A stretch of 64,000 nt of DNA from CBDCTM01 sp965222005. GTDB taxonomy: Bacteria > Bacteroidota > Bacteroidia > Chitinophagales > Saprospiraceae. The stretch is from positions 1,736,001-1,800,000 of the forward strand of contig OZ244935.1 in NCBI GenBank assembly GCA_965222005.1. Direction: 5' to 3'. This document shows positions 25,406 to 34,097 of this stretch, piece by piece (the stretch's first letter is position 1; each line of letters starts with the position of its first letter). Both the position numbers and the translations under genes were made by a program. The notes under the pieces are model-generated. The model saw only the letters and a program-made list of their open reading frames with translations. It was not told where the DNA came from and did no database searches.

Positions 25406-26143
25406 CTAGTTTTTCAAATGGCTGGGCACATTGATTTCATCCACCATTTGATTCAGTACATTGCCTGAAGCATCCTTGATCTGTATTTCCACCCGTCTGT
25501 TGAACTGCCGCCCCTGCTCTGTATCCTGCCCGGCTATTTCGTTTTTGGCAATGGGGCTGTTTTCTCCAAAGGTGTCGGTAGAAATTCTGGAGGCAGATAT
25601 CCCCTGAGCAATCAGATACTGGCGGGCAGCGTTGGCACGGCGCCGCGAAAGGGCATCATTGTAACTGTTGTCGCCCTTACTGTCCGTATGAGCCCGAAGA
25701 TTGGTAGTGTAGCTGGGATTGTTTTTTAAAATGGTGGCCAAGGCCCGCAACTGATCTTTGGAAGCAGGGCGGAGGTCAGAGCGATCGAAATCAAAAAATA
25801 TATTTTGAATGTGCGCGTATTGAATTTTAGTAGGCGGGGTATAACCACAGGCGGTGCTGCACTTTTCACGAATCTCTTCAAAATTAACGATCTGAGCGTG
25901 ATAGCCACTATTTTTGCCTTGCATTTGTACCTCTTTGGCTTTGTCCATTGAGCTGTATGGCCCTACATAGTAGCGGTGGATATCATTGTGGTCTTTCTGG
26001 TAAGTCACTCCCGAAAAGGATTTGAAATAATCTGTGCCCACGGCCCGGTCAAAAGCGGCCAATTGTACATGCCATTCGCTGCTCTGGCTATTTGACAAAA
26101 AAGTAAGCAATAAAAAGAAGGAGCAAATAGTAATCTTTTTCAT
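25406..26143 (-). CDS. OmpA-family protein with N-terminal SPOR-like domain
   Basis: 245 residues. Signal peptide: KKITICSFFLLLTFLSNSQS. Residues 22-90 (WHVQLAAFDRAV, YVGPYSSMDKAKEVQMQG, YHAQIVNF) match a SPOR-like fold, which binds denuded glycan in peptidoglycan. Residues 115-235 are an OmpA domain (IFFDFDRSDLRPASKDQL, NLRAHTDSKGDNSYNDALS, RRRANAARQYL, GRQFNRRVEIQI). It therefore carries two potential peptidoglycan-binding modules. It may lead the transcript containing the metal-uptake genes, being 17 bases upstream of the His-rich gene. Confidence 0.85.
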   Translation of the reverse strand: MKKITICSFFLLLTFLSNSQSSEWHVQLAAFDRAVGTDYFKSFSGVTYQKDHNDIHRYYVGPYSSMDKAKEVQMQGKNSGYHAQIVNFEEIREKCSTACGYTPPTKIQYAHIQNIFFDFDRSDLRPASKDQLRALATILKNNPSYTTNLRAHTDSKGDNSYNDALSRRRANAARQYLIAQGISASRISTDTFGENSPIAKNEIAGQDTEQGRQFNRRVEIQIKDASGNVLNQMVDEINVPSHLKN

Positions 26144-26416
26144 GATGTCTTAAAATTGTTGAGATTAAATACATTGAAAAATATCAAAAAATAGAATGGG
26201 TTATAAACTGTGTAAGGTCCTTCAAAATCAGCCGCAAAGTACAAAAGCCGGTGGACCAAACATCTTACAGCGCAAGCACAGATACCTGCAAGTCTTGCCC
26301 GAATATATGCATTCGTCAGCCAAATTTTGGCAAATTTCAATAAAAACGCGATTATTTTTAACTAAAATATTACTTTTAAGATATTCCTCTTGGTTATAAA
26401 TGTTAAATTATTTTCT

Positions 26417-26935
26417 ATGTCAATAGCTAAACCTTTCAACCTCAAAAAGTGGGTCGATGAGCATCGCCATCTACTAAAGCCGCCCGTTGGCAATAAGCAA
26501 GTGTACTTCGAAAACGAGGACTACATCGTCATGGTAGTTGGTGGACCTAATGGCAGAAAAGATTATCACTTCGAAGACGGAGAAGAACTATTTTATCAGC
26601 TCGAAGGGGATGTTACGGTCAAAATCATCAACGAAGATGGTACCCCCGAAGATGTTTCCATCAAAGAGGGAGAGATGTTCTTACTGCCGCCACGCATTCC
26701 CCACTCTCCTCAACGACCCGCCAATACCATCGGCCTGGTAATCGAACGCTATCGCAAACCCGGCGAAATGGACAAGTTGATGTGGTTTTGTGAAAACTGC
26801 AACCACAAGCTCCACGAAGCTACCTTCGAAATGAAGGACATCGTCAATCAACTACCCCCTGTCATGAATTATTTCATGGATTCGGAAGAGCTGCGTAGCT
26901 GCAACAACTGCGGTGCAGTGATGGAAAAGGTGTAG
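26417..26935 (+). CDS. nbaC: 3-hydroxyanthranilate 3,4-dioxygenase
   Basis: 172 residues from the ATG at 26417. The catalytic iron ligands are H51, E57 and H96. Substrate and catalytic residues R47, R100 and E110 match the known enzyme. The C-terminal rubredoxin-like iron site has C125/C128 and C162/C165. It opens the ring of 3-hydroxyanthranilate, giving the precursor of quinolinate in the kynurenine route of tryptophan breakdown or NAD synthesis. No other kynurenine gene is adjacent. It is followed after 12 bases by queG and is probably co-transcribed. Confidence 0.95.
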   Translation: MSIAKPFNLKKWVDEHRHLLKPPVGNKQVYFENEDYIVMVVGGPNGRKDYHFEDGEELFYQLEGDVTVKIINEDGTPEDVSIKEGEMFLLPPRIPHSPQRPANTIGLVIERYRKPGEMDKLMWFCENCNHKLHEATFEMKDIVNQLPPVMNYFMDSEELRSCNNCGAVMEKV

Positions 26936-26947
26936 GCTGACTGGCTG

Positions 26948-27901
26948 ATGGGCATCCGGCAGCAGACCCGGCTTATCAAGGCTGAAGCTCAGCGTCTGGG
27001 CTTCAGCTTTGTAGGTATAGCCAAAGCCGAACGGATGGACGATGAGGCCCGGCATCTGGAAGCCTGGCTCAATCAGGGACTACACGGCCAGATGCACTAC
27101 ATGGCCAACCATTTTGAAAAACGCATCGATCCCCGGCAATTGGTACCCGGAGCCCGATCGGTGGTAAGCCTGCTGTATAACTACTATACCGAACAGGAGC
27201 AATGGGATCCGCAGGCACCCAAAATTTCAAAATACGCATTTGGCAAAGACTACCATTTTGTCATCAAAAGGAAGCTAAAAGAGCTGTTGGCCTTTATCAG
27301 GGAGCAGATTGGTGCGGTGGAGGGGCGCTGTTTTGTAGATTCTGCACCCGTGCTGGAACGGGACTGGGGCCGCCGTAGCGGTATCGGCTGGGTGGGTAAA
27401 AACACTCTGTTGATCCATCCGCGACAGGGCAGCTACTTTTTTCTGGCAGAGCTAATCATCGACCTTGAGCTGGAAGCAGATGGCCCGATGAAGGACTACT
27501 GCGGGAGCTGCCGTCGCTGTATTGATGCATGCCCCACAGAGGCAATTGCTCCGCAGGGCTACGTGCTGGACGGTAGCCGATGCATCAGCTATTTTACGAT
27601 AGAATTAAAGGACACTATTCCAGAGGCCTATCGGGGAAAGTTTGAGAACTGGATGTTTGGTTGCGATATTTGTCAGCAGGTTTGTCCCTGGAATCGCTTT
27701 GCCAAGCCTCATGAGGAAGCCGAATTTGAGCCACATCCAAAGTTGTTAGAAATGAATAAGCAAGAGTGGGCAGAGCTGACGGAAGAGGTGTTTGGAGAAG
27801 TGTTTCGACATTCGGCAGTCAAGCGAACTAAATACGAAGGCTTGAAGCGCAATATCCGTTTTTTGGAAATTCCGCCATCGGCTGCAGACAGTGATCATTA
27901 A
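26948..27901 (+). CDS. queG: Epoxyqueuosine reductase
   Basis: 317 residues. The N-terminal cobalamin-binding part has GFSFVGIAKAERMDDEARHL and the conserved FVDSAPVLERDWGRRSGIGW. Two 4Fe-4S clusters follow: CGSCRRCIDACP (Cys at about 185, 188, 191, 195) and FGCDICQQVCPWN with an upstream CISYF cysteine. It reduces epoxyqueuosine to queuosine in tRNA, the last step of Q synthesis, and needs B12. The other queuosine genes are not in the window. It follows the dioxygenase gene by 12 bases. Confidence 0.95.
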   Translation: MGIRQQTRLIKAEAQRLGFSFVGIAKAERMDDEARHLEAWLNQGLHGQMHYMANHFEKRIDPRQLVPGARSVVSLLYNYYTEQEQWDPQAPKISKYAFGKDYHFVIKRKLKELLAFIREQIGAVEGRCFVDSAPVLERDWGRRSGIGWVGKNTLLIHPRQGSYFFLAELIIDLELEADGPMKDYCGSCRRCIDACPTEAIAPQGYVLDGSRCISYFTIELKDTIPEAYRGKFENWMFGCDICQQVCPWNRFAKPHEEAEFEPHPKLLEMNKQEWAELTEEVFGEVFRHSAVKRTKYEGLKRNIRFLEIPPSAADSDH

Positions 27902-27963
27902 ACAGCGGCGTATCAAATGCAAGGATTCACATTCAGTCTTGCTAAAATGTATTGTCCTTTAAA

Positions 27964-28410
27964 CTACTGCAGGCTTTCCGAATTTTTGGCTTTGAAGGAT
28001 GGCAGCACGTTGATATCGCACCAAAAATAAGCGATCGCGTTGATAGTTTGCTGAAATTCGTCCATATCGATAGGCTTGCATACATAGGCATTGGCTCCGT
28101 AGGTGTAGCAAGTTTGTACATCCACTTCGTGCTTGGAAGAAGACAACACAACTATAGGAAGCTTGCGCAATTCTTCATCTTTATACATATTCTTGAGTAC
28201 TTCTATACCCCCCATACGGGGCATATTGAGATCCATCAGGATAAGGGCTACATCGTGTAACGGCTCCGTTGCCAGATAGTTCAATAGCTCCTGCCCATCA
28301 AATACATGTACTACTTCCAAGGGAATGTCAATCTCTCTGAAGGCGATTTTTGTCAATTCAACATCTGCCAGATTATCCTCCGCCAGAATTATTTTGCGGC
28401 CTGTAGTCAT
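27964..28410 (-). CDS. Single-domain response regulator (Rcp1-like)
   Basis: 148 residues, only a receiver domain: acidic pair in IILAEDNLADVEL, phospho-acceptor Asp in ALILMDLNMPRMGG, Ser in PIVVLSSSKHE and Lys in VCKPIDMDEF. The GI-x-VLKN and FQQTINAIAYFWCD segments are typical of the Rcp1 type often paired with phytochrome-like or hybrid kinases. No output domain and no kinase is adjacent, so it is an orphan, likely acting through protein contacts. It is transcribed alone. Confidence 0.9.
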   Translation of the reverse strand: MTTGRKIILAEDNLADVELTKIAFREIDIPLEVVHVFDGQELLNYLATEPLHDVALILMDLNMPRMGGIEVLKNMYKDEELRKLPIVVLSSSKHEVDVQTCYTYGANAYVCKPIDMDEFQQTINAIAYFWCDINVLPSFKAKNSESLQ

Positions 28411-28561
28411 TTGATAGTGTGTAGATTATAAATAGTGAAAAACTCAAATATCGGGAGGGGACGGGGGTGCAATATAGTGTCTAATAAGCAATTCCTTTGC
28501 CAGATTGTGTCGAAAGCTAATAAATTTAACACGCCAGACCGATCAAAAGGTTCTTGTTAGG

Positions 28562-29485
28562 TCAACTGATATTAGTATCCTTTACAATATAAAGCGGGCG
28601 GTTTCGGATATTGGAATTCATCCGGCTCAGATATTCGCCGATAATGCCTACGGCAATCATTTGGATGCCTCCAATAAATAATACACTCAATATGAGTGAA
28701 GTCCAGCCGGGTTCATACACTTTGAGTACGAATCTCGAATACAACGCATACACCGTCACCAGGAAGGCAAAGCCGGAAACGAGAAAACCAAAATAGGTGA
28801 CTATTTTCAGGGGTAGATCCGAAAAGCCGGTGATACCATCCAGTGCAAAGCGAAGCATTTTCCGGTAAGTGTAGCCCGTTTGGCCTGCCTGCCGCTCATC
28901 GCGATCGTATTCTATGAATGTCTGGCGAAAGCCAATCCAGCTAATTTGGCCACGCAGGTACTTGTTCTTTTCGGGCATTTTTTTGAGAATATCCACAATC
29001 TTCCGATCAATGATCCTGAAGTCGCCAGTATCTACAGGGATGGCAATTGAGGTTATTTTGGAGAGAATCCGGTAAAACATACGGGCTGTCCACAATTTGA
29101 TGAGGCTCTCTCCTTTGCGCTGCCTGCGGCGGGCATACACCACCTCATAGCCCTCCTTCAGCTTTCGGTACATCTGCCCGATCAGCTCGGGAGGGTCTTG
29201 CAAATCAGCATCGATGATGACTACCGATTGTCCTACAGCCGCATCAATACCTGCCGTCACGGCAACCTGATGGCCAAAATTTCTGCTAAAATCAATGAAC
29301 TTGACCTCTGGCTGCTGCTCGGCCAATTGGCGGATCAGTACAATCGACTGGTCGGAACTGCCATCGTTTATAAATATCAACTCATAGCGTACAGCCAGTT
29401 GCTCCATCGTGGAGCGCAGCCGCTGGTGGAGGCTCATGAGATTGGCTTCTTCATTGTAAACAGGGATGATTACGGAAATATCCAT
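28562..29485 (-). CDS. GT2-family glycosyltransferase with two C-terminal membrane segments
   Basis: 307 residues of the dolichyl/undecaprenyl-phosphate glycosyltransferase (DPM/GtrB/ArnC) type. The catalytic domain has ISVIIPVYNEEANL, FINDGSSDQS, FSRNFGHQVAVTAGID and IIDADLQDPPE. Two hydrophobic segments (VTYFGFLVSGFAFLVTVYAL and LILSVLFIGGIQMIAVGIIG) anchor it, ending with GEYLSRMNSNIRNRPLYIV. It should move a sugar from a nucleotide donor to a polyprenyl phosphate on the inner face of the membrane. The sugar is unknown. It is divergent from the esterase gene, with matching promoter boxes between. Confidence 0.9.
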   Translation of the reverse strand: MDISVIIPVYNEEANLMSLHQRLRSTMEQLAVRYELIFINDGSSDQSIVLIRQLAEQQPEVKFIDFSRNFGHQVAVTAGIDAAVGQSVVIIDADLQDPPELIGQMYRKLKEGYEVVYARRRQRKGESLIKLWTARMFYRILSKITSIAIPVDTGDFRIIDRKIVDILKKMPEKNKYLRGQISWIGFRQTFIEYDRDERQAGQTGYTYRKMLRFALDGITGFSDLPLKIVTYFGFLVSGFAFLVTVYALYSRFVLKVYEPGWTSLILSVLFIGGIQMIAVGIIGEYLSRMNSNIRNRPLYIVKDTNIS

Positions 29486-29511
29486 GCAGGCAGCTACTTT
29501 ACGATATTGGC

Positions 29512-29519
29512 CAAAGATA
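29512..29519 (-). promoter_or_regulatory. -7 box of the glycosyltransferase gene
   Basis: Reads TATCTTTG on the minus strand, a full match to the Bacteroidota TAnnTTTG, 26 bases upstream of the ATG. The same octamer serves the divergent gene. Confidence 0.5.
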
Positions 29520-29555
29520 GCTCATTTGCGTTGAAAGTAAAGTCGAATGCTTTGC

Positions 29556-29563
29556 TATCTTTG
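29556..29563 (+). promoter_or_regulatory. -7 box of the esterase gene
   Basis: TATCTTTG lies 21 bases before the ATG at 29585, with a TTG at 29531-29533 at a spacing (22 bases) suitable for the -33 element. This is one of the clearest promoters in the window. Confidence 0.6.
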
Positions 29564-29584
29564 TCAAAGCCGAAATGCTCAAAT

Positions 29585-30271
29585 ATGAACCGTTTCTTTT
29601 CGTTTACATGGCTTTTGATATTGGCTCTTTGGTTTGTTGGCTGCCGGCAAAATTCAGAGCCTGCCGCCTCTGCCGACGCCTCCCGGCAAACAACCCAAGC
29701 AGCTAAGGGGCAAGAGGCCTCCAGGGTGATCCTGTTTTTTGGCAACAGCCTTACGGCAGCCTATGGTCTTGATCCCGACCAGGGTTTTGCAGGGCTGATC
29801 GCTCAACGCATCGATTCACTGGCTTTGCCTTACAAAGTTGTCAATGCAGGGCTTAGTGGCGAGACGAGCGCCGGAGGGCGTGAGCGCATCGGATGGATTG
29901 CCGGCCGGCAGCCAATCGACATATTTATACTCGAGCTAGGGGGCAATGATGGCCTGCGCGGCATCGATCCGGCTGCTACCGAACAAAACCTGCAAGCGAT
30001 CATTGAAACGGTCAAAGCTAAGAATCCGGCCGTTAAGATAGTGATTGCCGGTATGGAAGCGCCTCCCAATATGGGAGCCGATTTTACCAGTCGCTTTCGG
30101 AGTATCTTTCCAAAGCTTGCCAACCTGCATGAGAGCAGCCTGATTCCTTTCCTCCTGCAGGATGTGGGAGGCATTGCCGAGCTCAACCAGGAGGATGGCA
30201 TACACCCAACGGAGGAAGGGCATAGGATAGTGAGTGAGAATATCTGGCGCATTTTGCAGCCTCTTTTATAG
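29585..30271 (+). CDS. SGNH/GDSL arylesterase-type lipoprotein (TesA-like)
   Basis: 228 residues from the ATG at 29585, which gives a lipoprotein signal (LILALWFVGC). The frame is open far upstream, but that part runs through the divergent promoter and the opposite gene. The SGNH blocks are present: FFGNSLTAAYGL with the nucleophile Ser near 55, VNAGLSGETSAGG, LELGGNDGLRGI and DGIHPTEEGH with the Asp/His pair. The family hydrolyses acyl esters and thioesters. It should be anchored in the periplasm. It is followed after 17 bases by the AI-2E family permease gene. Confidence 0.9.
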   Translation: MNRFFSFTWLLILALWFVGCRQNSEPAASADASRQTTQAAKGQEASRVILFFGNSLTAAYGLDPDQGFAGLIAQRIDSLALPYKVVNAGLSGETSAGGRERIGWIAGRQPIDIFILELGGNDGLRGIDPAATEQNLQAIIETVKAKNPAVKIVIAGMEAPPNMGADFTSRFRSIFPKLANLHESSLIPFLLQDVGGIAELNQEDGIHPTEEGHRIVSENIWRILQPLL

Positions 30272-30288
30272 ATTCCAATACGCAGGTT

Positions 30289-31404
30289 ATGAAATCGATC
30301 AGCAGATATGTGGCTTTGGTGTTCAGCTTTTTGGTGATCGGACTGATTTTTTACTATTTCAGCGACATTGTAGCCTTTGTGCTGATTGCCTGGGTATTGT
30401 CGCTTATCGGACAGCCGATGATGGCATTTTTTCAGCGGAGGCTTCGAATCGGTCAGTTTAAAGCAGGACCTTCTTTTTGTGCCATAGTAAGTATTCTTGT
30501 CTTTTTTGTAGTATTCGGTATGCTGATCTGGATGTTTGTCCCGCTAGTGGTTGAGCAGGCCGGGAATTTGGCGGGAGTTGACTATGCTTCGATCACTGCG
30601 GCGTTGCAAGAGCCACTTTCGGAGTTGAATCAAAAGCTGGCCGAGTGGGGCATTGTGGAGAGTGGAAGTATTGCTGAGTTGCAGTTGGAGGAATCATTGA
30701 AGGGCTGGTTCAAGCCGGCCAAGATCGGCACCTTTTTCAGCTCGCTGCTAGGCATCGCCGGCAAGCTGCTGTTTGCCATTGTCTCAGTCGTTTTCATTAC
30801 CTTTTTCTTTTTGAAAGACCAGGGTTTGTTTATCAATTTTTTGGTAGCTCTCAGCCCGACCCGCTACGAGCTGGAGGTGCGTAATGGCTTGGAGACGATC
30901 ACTAATTTGCTTACCCGCTACTTTGGAGGCATGCTACTCCAAATCTCACTCATTACCCTCTTTGTAAGTGTGGTACTCAGTTTGCTGGGCGTAAAAAATG
31001 CGTTGCTGATCGGCTTTTTTGCTGCCGTGATCAATGTGATTCCATATCTGGGCCCTCTCATTGGAGCCGCTTTCGGAATATTCATTACCATCTCTTCCAA
31101 TCTCGATCTCGACTTTTACAGCCAAATGCTGCCTTTGCTGATTAAAATCCTGTGCGTGTTTGCAGTTGTACAATTGCTTGACAATTTTCTTTTTCACCCC
31201 TTCATCTTTTCTAAAAGTGTGATGGCTCATCCGCTGGAAATATTTATCGTAGTGCTGATTGGTGCCAAGCTCAACGGCATCACAGGGATGATATTAGCCA
31301 TCCCCGCCTATACCGTACTCAGGGTAATAGCTGGTGTATTTTTGAGTGAATTCAAAATAGTACAAAAACTGACGGAGCGGATGGAAAGGAGAGAGAGCGG
31401 GTGA
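30289..31404 (+). CDS. AI-2E/PerM-family membrane transporter
   Basis: 371 residues with about eight membrane segments. Landmarks of the PerM/TqsA family are YVALVFSFLVIGLIFYYFSD, the long extracytoplasmic part around residues 85-160, LLGVKNALLIGFFAAVINVI followed by PYLGPLIGA, and HPLEIFIVVLIGAKLNGI near the end. Members export small molecules or ions; the autoinducer-2 name comes from one member and should not be read as function here. It is in one transcript with the esterase. Confidence 0.9.
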   Translation: MKSISRYVALVFSFLVIGLIFYYFSDIVAFVLIAWVLSLIGQPMMAFFQRRLRIGQFKAGPSFCAIVSILVFFVVFGMLIWMFVPLVVEQAGNLAGVDYASITAALQEPLSELNQKLAEWGIVESGSIAELQLEESLKGWFKPAKIGTFFSSLLGIAGKLLFAIVSVVFITFFFLKDQGLFINFLVALSPTRYELEVRNGLETITNLLTRYFGGMLLQISLITLFVSVVLSLLGVKNALLIGFFAAVINVIPYLGPLIGAAFGIFITISSNLDLDFYSQMLPLLIKILCVFAVVQLLDNFLFHPFIFSKSVMAHPLEIFIVVLIGAKLNGITGMILAIPAYTVLRVIAGVFLSEFKIVQKLTERMERRESG

Positions 31405-31446
31405 ATGTTTGGTTGATTAAACACGCTCCAAATGAAGACCGAAAAG

Positions 31447-32082
31447 CTATTGGGCTGGATTTATGCCTTCCACCACTTCCAGCAGCTCACTCAATATCAT
31501 AGCGGTAGCCCCCCAAACGATGTGCCCTTCCACATTGTAATAAGGTACATTTTGCAGTACCAACTGATCGGATAGCCGGATGTGGGTCGTTTGAATAGCG
31601 GCCTCATCCAACAGATGAGCCAGCGGGACTTCCAGAATGCGCTGTACTTCGGAAGGCTGCGGTACAAATTGCTGCGATTGTCGGCTCACTGCCACGAAAG
31701 GATACACCAAAAAATTGCTCACCGGGATGTACAATTCTGTCAAACGGCCCACCAGCTTCACGGTGGTAGGGTCCAGGCCAATCTCCTCTTTGGCTTCACG
31801 CAAAGCGCCATTTTCATAAGGCCCGTCGGAGGGTTCATAGCGACCGCCGGGAAAGCTGATCTGACCGCTGTGGCGGTCGCGTTTGTCGGTGCTGACGCGT
31901 TGGATAAGCGCGGAATGCCAGGCTCCCTGCTTTGGATAAAAGAGGGCCAGCACACAGGCAATCGCCGCGCTATCGGGCGGTGAGAGGTGATTGCGGCGCA
32001 CGGCATGAGCCATCCGGTACTGTGCCTTGCGGCCGGGCAGGGGGAGGGAAAGTTGCCGTTTGAGGTGCTCGGTAAAACGCAT
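31447..32082 (-). CDS. CoA pyrophosphatase (Nudix, NudL type)
   Basis: 211 residues. The Nudix box is split between GQISFPGGRYEPSDGPYE and GALREAKEEIGL, and the NudL-specific signature ALIQRVSTDKRDRHSG lies just before it. The family hydrolyses coenzyme A or its derivatives to phosphopantetheine and 3',5'-ADP. Soluble. It follows the hemD terminator on the same strand. I avoid a firm gene symbol because several Nudix paralogues are similar. Confidence 0.88.
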   Translation of the reverse strand: MRFTEHLKRQLSLPLPGRKAQYRMAHAVRRNHLSPPDSAAIACVLALFYPKQGAWHSALIQRVSTDKRDRHSGQISFPGGRYEPSDGPYENGALREAKEEIGLDPTTVKLVGRLTELYIPVSNFLVYPFVAVSRQSQQFVPQPSEVQRILEVPLAHLLDEAAIQTTHIRLSDQLVLQNVPYYNVEGHIVWGATAMILSELLEVVEGINPAQ

Positions 32083-32123
32083 GTGCTATATCATGTGCTA
32101 TATAAGGCCTGGCTGTGGATAAA

Positions 32124-32168
32124 ACGGAGGCGAATTCTAAAGTTGGCTGCTTCAGAATCCGCCTCCGT
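32124..32168. terminator. Hairpin terminator after hemD
   Basis: ACGGAGGCGAATTCT (32124-32138) pairs with AGAATCCGCCTCCGT (32154-32168) with a single mismatch. It lies 22 bases past the hemD stop on the minus strand and separates it from nudL. Confidence 0.7.
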
Positions 32169-32189
32169 AATCCTCTTTACAAAAAGAAG

Positions 32190-32969
32190 CTATTTTTTAT
32201 TTGAGATTTGCAGGTATCGGTCGAGCGCCATAGTCATGGAAGGCGTTTCGGGAGATGGGGCCAGAATGTTGATAGTGAGCCCTCTCTCTACAACGGCCTT
32301 TTTGGTGCTATTGCCGTAAACGGCGATACGCGTATCGTTTTGCTTGAAATCGGGAAAGTTTTCGTAGAGCGAAGTAATACCTAAAGGGCTGAAAAATACC
32401 AGTACATCGTAGAACACATTTTCCAGATCGGACAAATCGCTGCTCACCGTTTTGTACATCAGCGCATCTTGCCAATTGAACTCATTTTCTGTCATGAACT
32501 TAGACACAGCTTGACTGCCGAGATTGGAGCAGGGAAGCAAAAAGCGCTCATTGGCCCGGTGTTTCATAAGAGCAGGACGCAGATCTTCAATGGAGCGTTT
32601 GCCACTAAATACCTTTCGCTTTCGGTAAATGATAAACTTTTGCAGGTAATTGGCGACTGCTTCGGAGAGGCAAAAATACTTAGTGTCTTGCGACACCTTA
32701 ATGCGCATATCTTCACACATCCTGAAAAAATGGTCGATCGCATTTTTGCTGGTAAGAATAACAGCAGAGTATTCATCCGGTCGAACGCGCTGCTTGCGAA
32801 ATTCCTTAGCCGTTACCCCTTCTACATGTATAAAAGGCCGCCAATCAATTTGGAGCCCATACTTTTTCTCTAATTCGTAATAGGGAGAGCGCTCAGGTTT
32901 AGGTTGGGATACTAAAATACTCTTTATCTTCTTGTAATTTTCACCCACAGCATTTCCTGTTGTTGACAT
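32190..32969 (-). CDS. hemD: Uroporphyrinogen-III synthase
   Basis: 259 residues. Motifs of this divergent family: ILVSQPKPERSPYYELEKKY at the N-terminus, YSAVILTSKNAIDHFF, FLLPCSNLGSQAV, FDVLVFFSP-like YDVLVFFSPLGITSLYENF and IAVYGNSTKKAV. The enzyme cyclises hydroxymethylbilane to uroporphyrinogen III with inversion of ring D for haem and B12. The DUF4271 gene 69 bases upstream is its usual neighbour in Bacteroidota, which supports the call. Confidence 0.88.
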   Translation of the reverse strand: MSTTGNAVGENYKKIKSILVSQPKPERSPYYELEKKYGLQIDWRPFIHVEGVTAKEFRKQRVRPDEYSAVILTSKNAIDHFFRMCEDMRIKVSQDTKYFCLSEAVANYLQKFIIYRKRKVFSGKRSIEDLRPALMKHRANERFLLPCSNLGSQAVSKFMTENEFNWQDALMYKTVSSDLSDLENVFYDVLVFFSPLGITSLYENFPDFKQNDTRIAVYGNSTKKAVVERGLTINILAPSPETPSMTMALDRYLQISNKK

Positions 32970-33038
32970 TCAAAATGATTTTAGCATCGTTTAAAAAACG
33001 CAGGATTTGATTTTTAAACAACTGATATATTCAAAATC

Positions 33039-34097
33039 CTATTGAATTCCTGCCTTCATCAATAGCAACTTGGCCAACACTAAGGCAGGGGCTATTTCAA
33101 CGGTGCAAAGGTACATAAAAAAATGAAACTTATGAAAGCCTATATATTTTCCCGCCAAAAACAAGCTCCTGAATATCCGAAATAGATAGATGGCCACAAT
33201 CAAGCCAATAGTGGCATAAACGACCGCTTTTACCAACGCTTCTGGCCCATAGGCGATCAACACATTGACCGGTACCAACAGCAATCCCAACACAATGCTA
33301 AATACTACAATCATAAAGCTATACTGCCTCACATCCTTGCTCACGGGGAAGGCATAAGCCACCACCATCAGCATAATATGCTTTAACAAAAAAATGCCCG
33401 CTACGCCGCCCACAAACACCAAAAGCAGGGAGAAACTACCTGCTTCTATCCACCCAAACTGCCGCCATAGCAACAGCAGGAATATTGCTGCATTGATGAA
33501 AAAGGCAATATACAGCATGAGGTAAGGAGTGCTAATAAAGGCACCTTGATCGCGATGGATCAACTTGAGAAAGTTGTCGTTGGTAAAGGCGCGGTAGGAT
33601 TTGACAATGATCGGCCGGAACAAGGTAAACAATAAAGTGAGTAAAAACAGGCTGGTCAGGATAGTCCAAAAAAGGAAGTTGCTGTCAGTGCCTGTTACTG
33701 CCAACCTCTGCCGGCCTGGCTCATGGATCTCCTTTTCGGCTTTTGGGGCTGGCCCGGAAAGGCTTTTACGTTGCTTGTCGAAAGGGTTTTGATGGCTGAG
33801 TGGCGGCTTAGTCTCCGGCGGGCTGGCAGCTGCCTTAGCATCACCCGATAGCTCAAAAGGATTGGCTGCCTGCTTGGCTGGAGGCAGGGCGGCGGCCGGC
33901 GCGGCGGTGGAATCGATCAGGGGCTTGGCTTGTACATCGAAGGGGTTGTCGGCTGGCTGGGCAGCTGCGTGGCTGGTCTTTTGACTATTTGACGACTTGA
34001 TATCAAAAGGATTGCTACCCTGCGACTGAGCTATACTGCTACAGTGGCAGCCTACCCAAAGTGTGATCGACAATAGCATGTGAATGTAAGGCTGCAT
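33039..34097 (-). CDS. DUF4271 membrane protein
   Basis: 352 residues. A signal-like N-terminus leads into a low-complexity region with four repeats of a NPFD/NPFE element (GSNPFDIKSS, DNPFDVQAK, ANPFELSGD, QNPFDKQRK). A C-terminal domain of about seven membrane segments follows (ILTSLFLLTLLFTLFRPIIV and onward), ending with FHFFMYLCTVEIAPALVLAKL. DUF4271 proteins pair with hemD in this phylum; function is unknown. The NPF repeats are unusual and may bind a partner. A TATTTTTG box (minus strand, 34106-34113) lies just before the ATG. Confidence 0.85.
   Translation of the reverse strand: MQPYIHMLLSITLWVGCHCSSIAQSQGSNPFDIKSSNSQKTSHAAAQPADNPFDVQAKPLIDSTAAPAAALPPAKQAANPFELSGDAKAAASPPETKPPLSHQNPFDKQRKSLSGPAPKAEKEIHEPGRQRLAVTGTDSNFLFWTILTSLFLLTLLFTLFRPIIVKSYRAFTNDNFLKLIHRDQGAFISTPYLMLYIAFFINAAIFLLLLWRQFGWIEAGSFSLLLVFVGGVAGIFLLKHIMLMVVAYAFPVSKDVRQYSFMIVVFSIVLGLLLVPVNVLIAYGPEALVKAVVYATIGLIVAIYLFRIFRSLFLAGKYIGFHKFHFFMYLCTVEIAPALVLAKLLLMKAGIQ

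Noticed and set aside
30289..31404. AI-2 quorum-sensing exporter
   Set aside because: The family name covers many permeases. Nothing in the context (esterase upstream, no luxS) supports autoinducer export.
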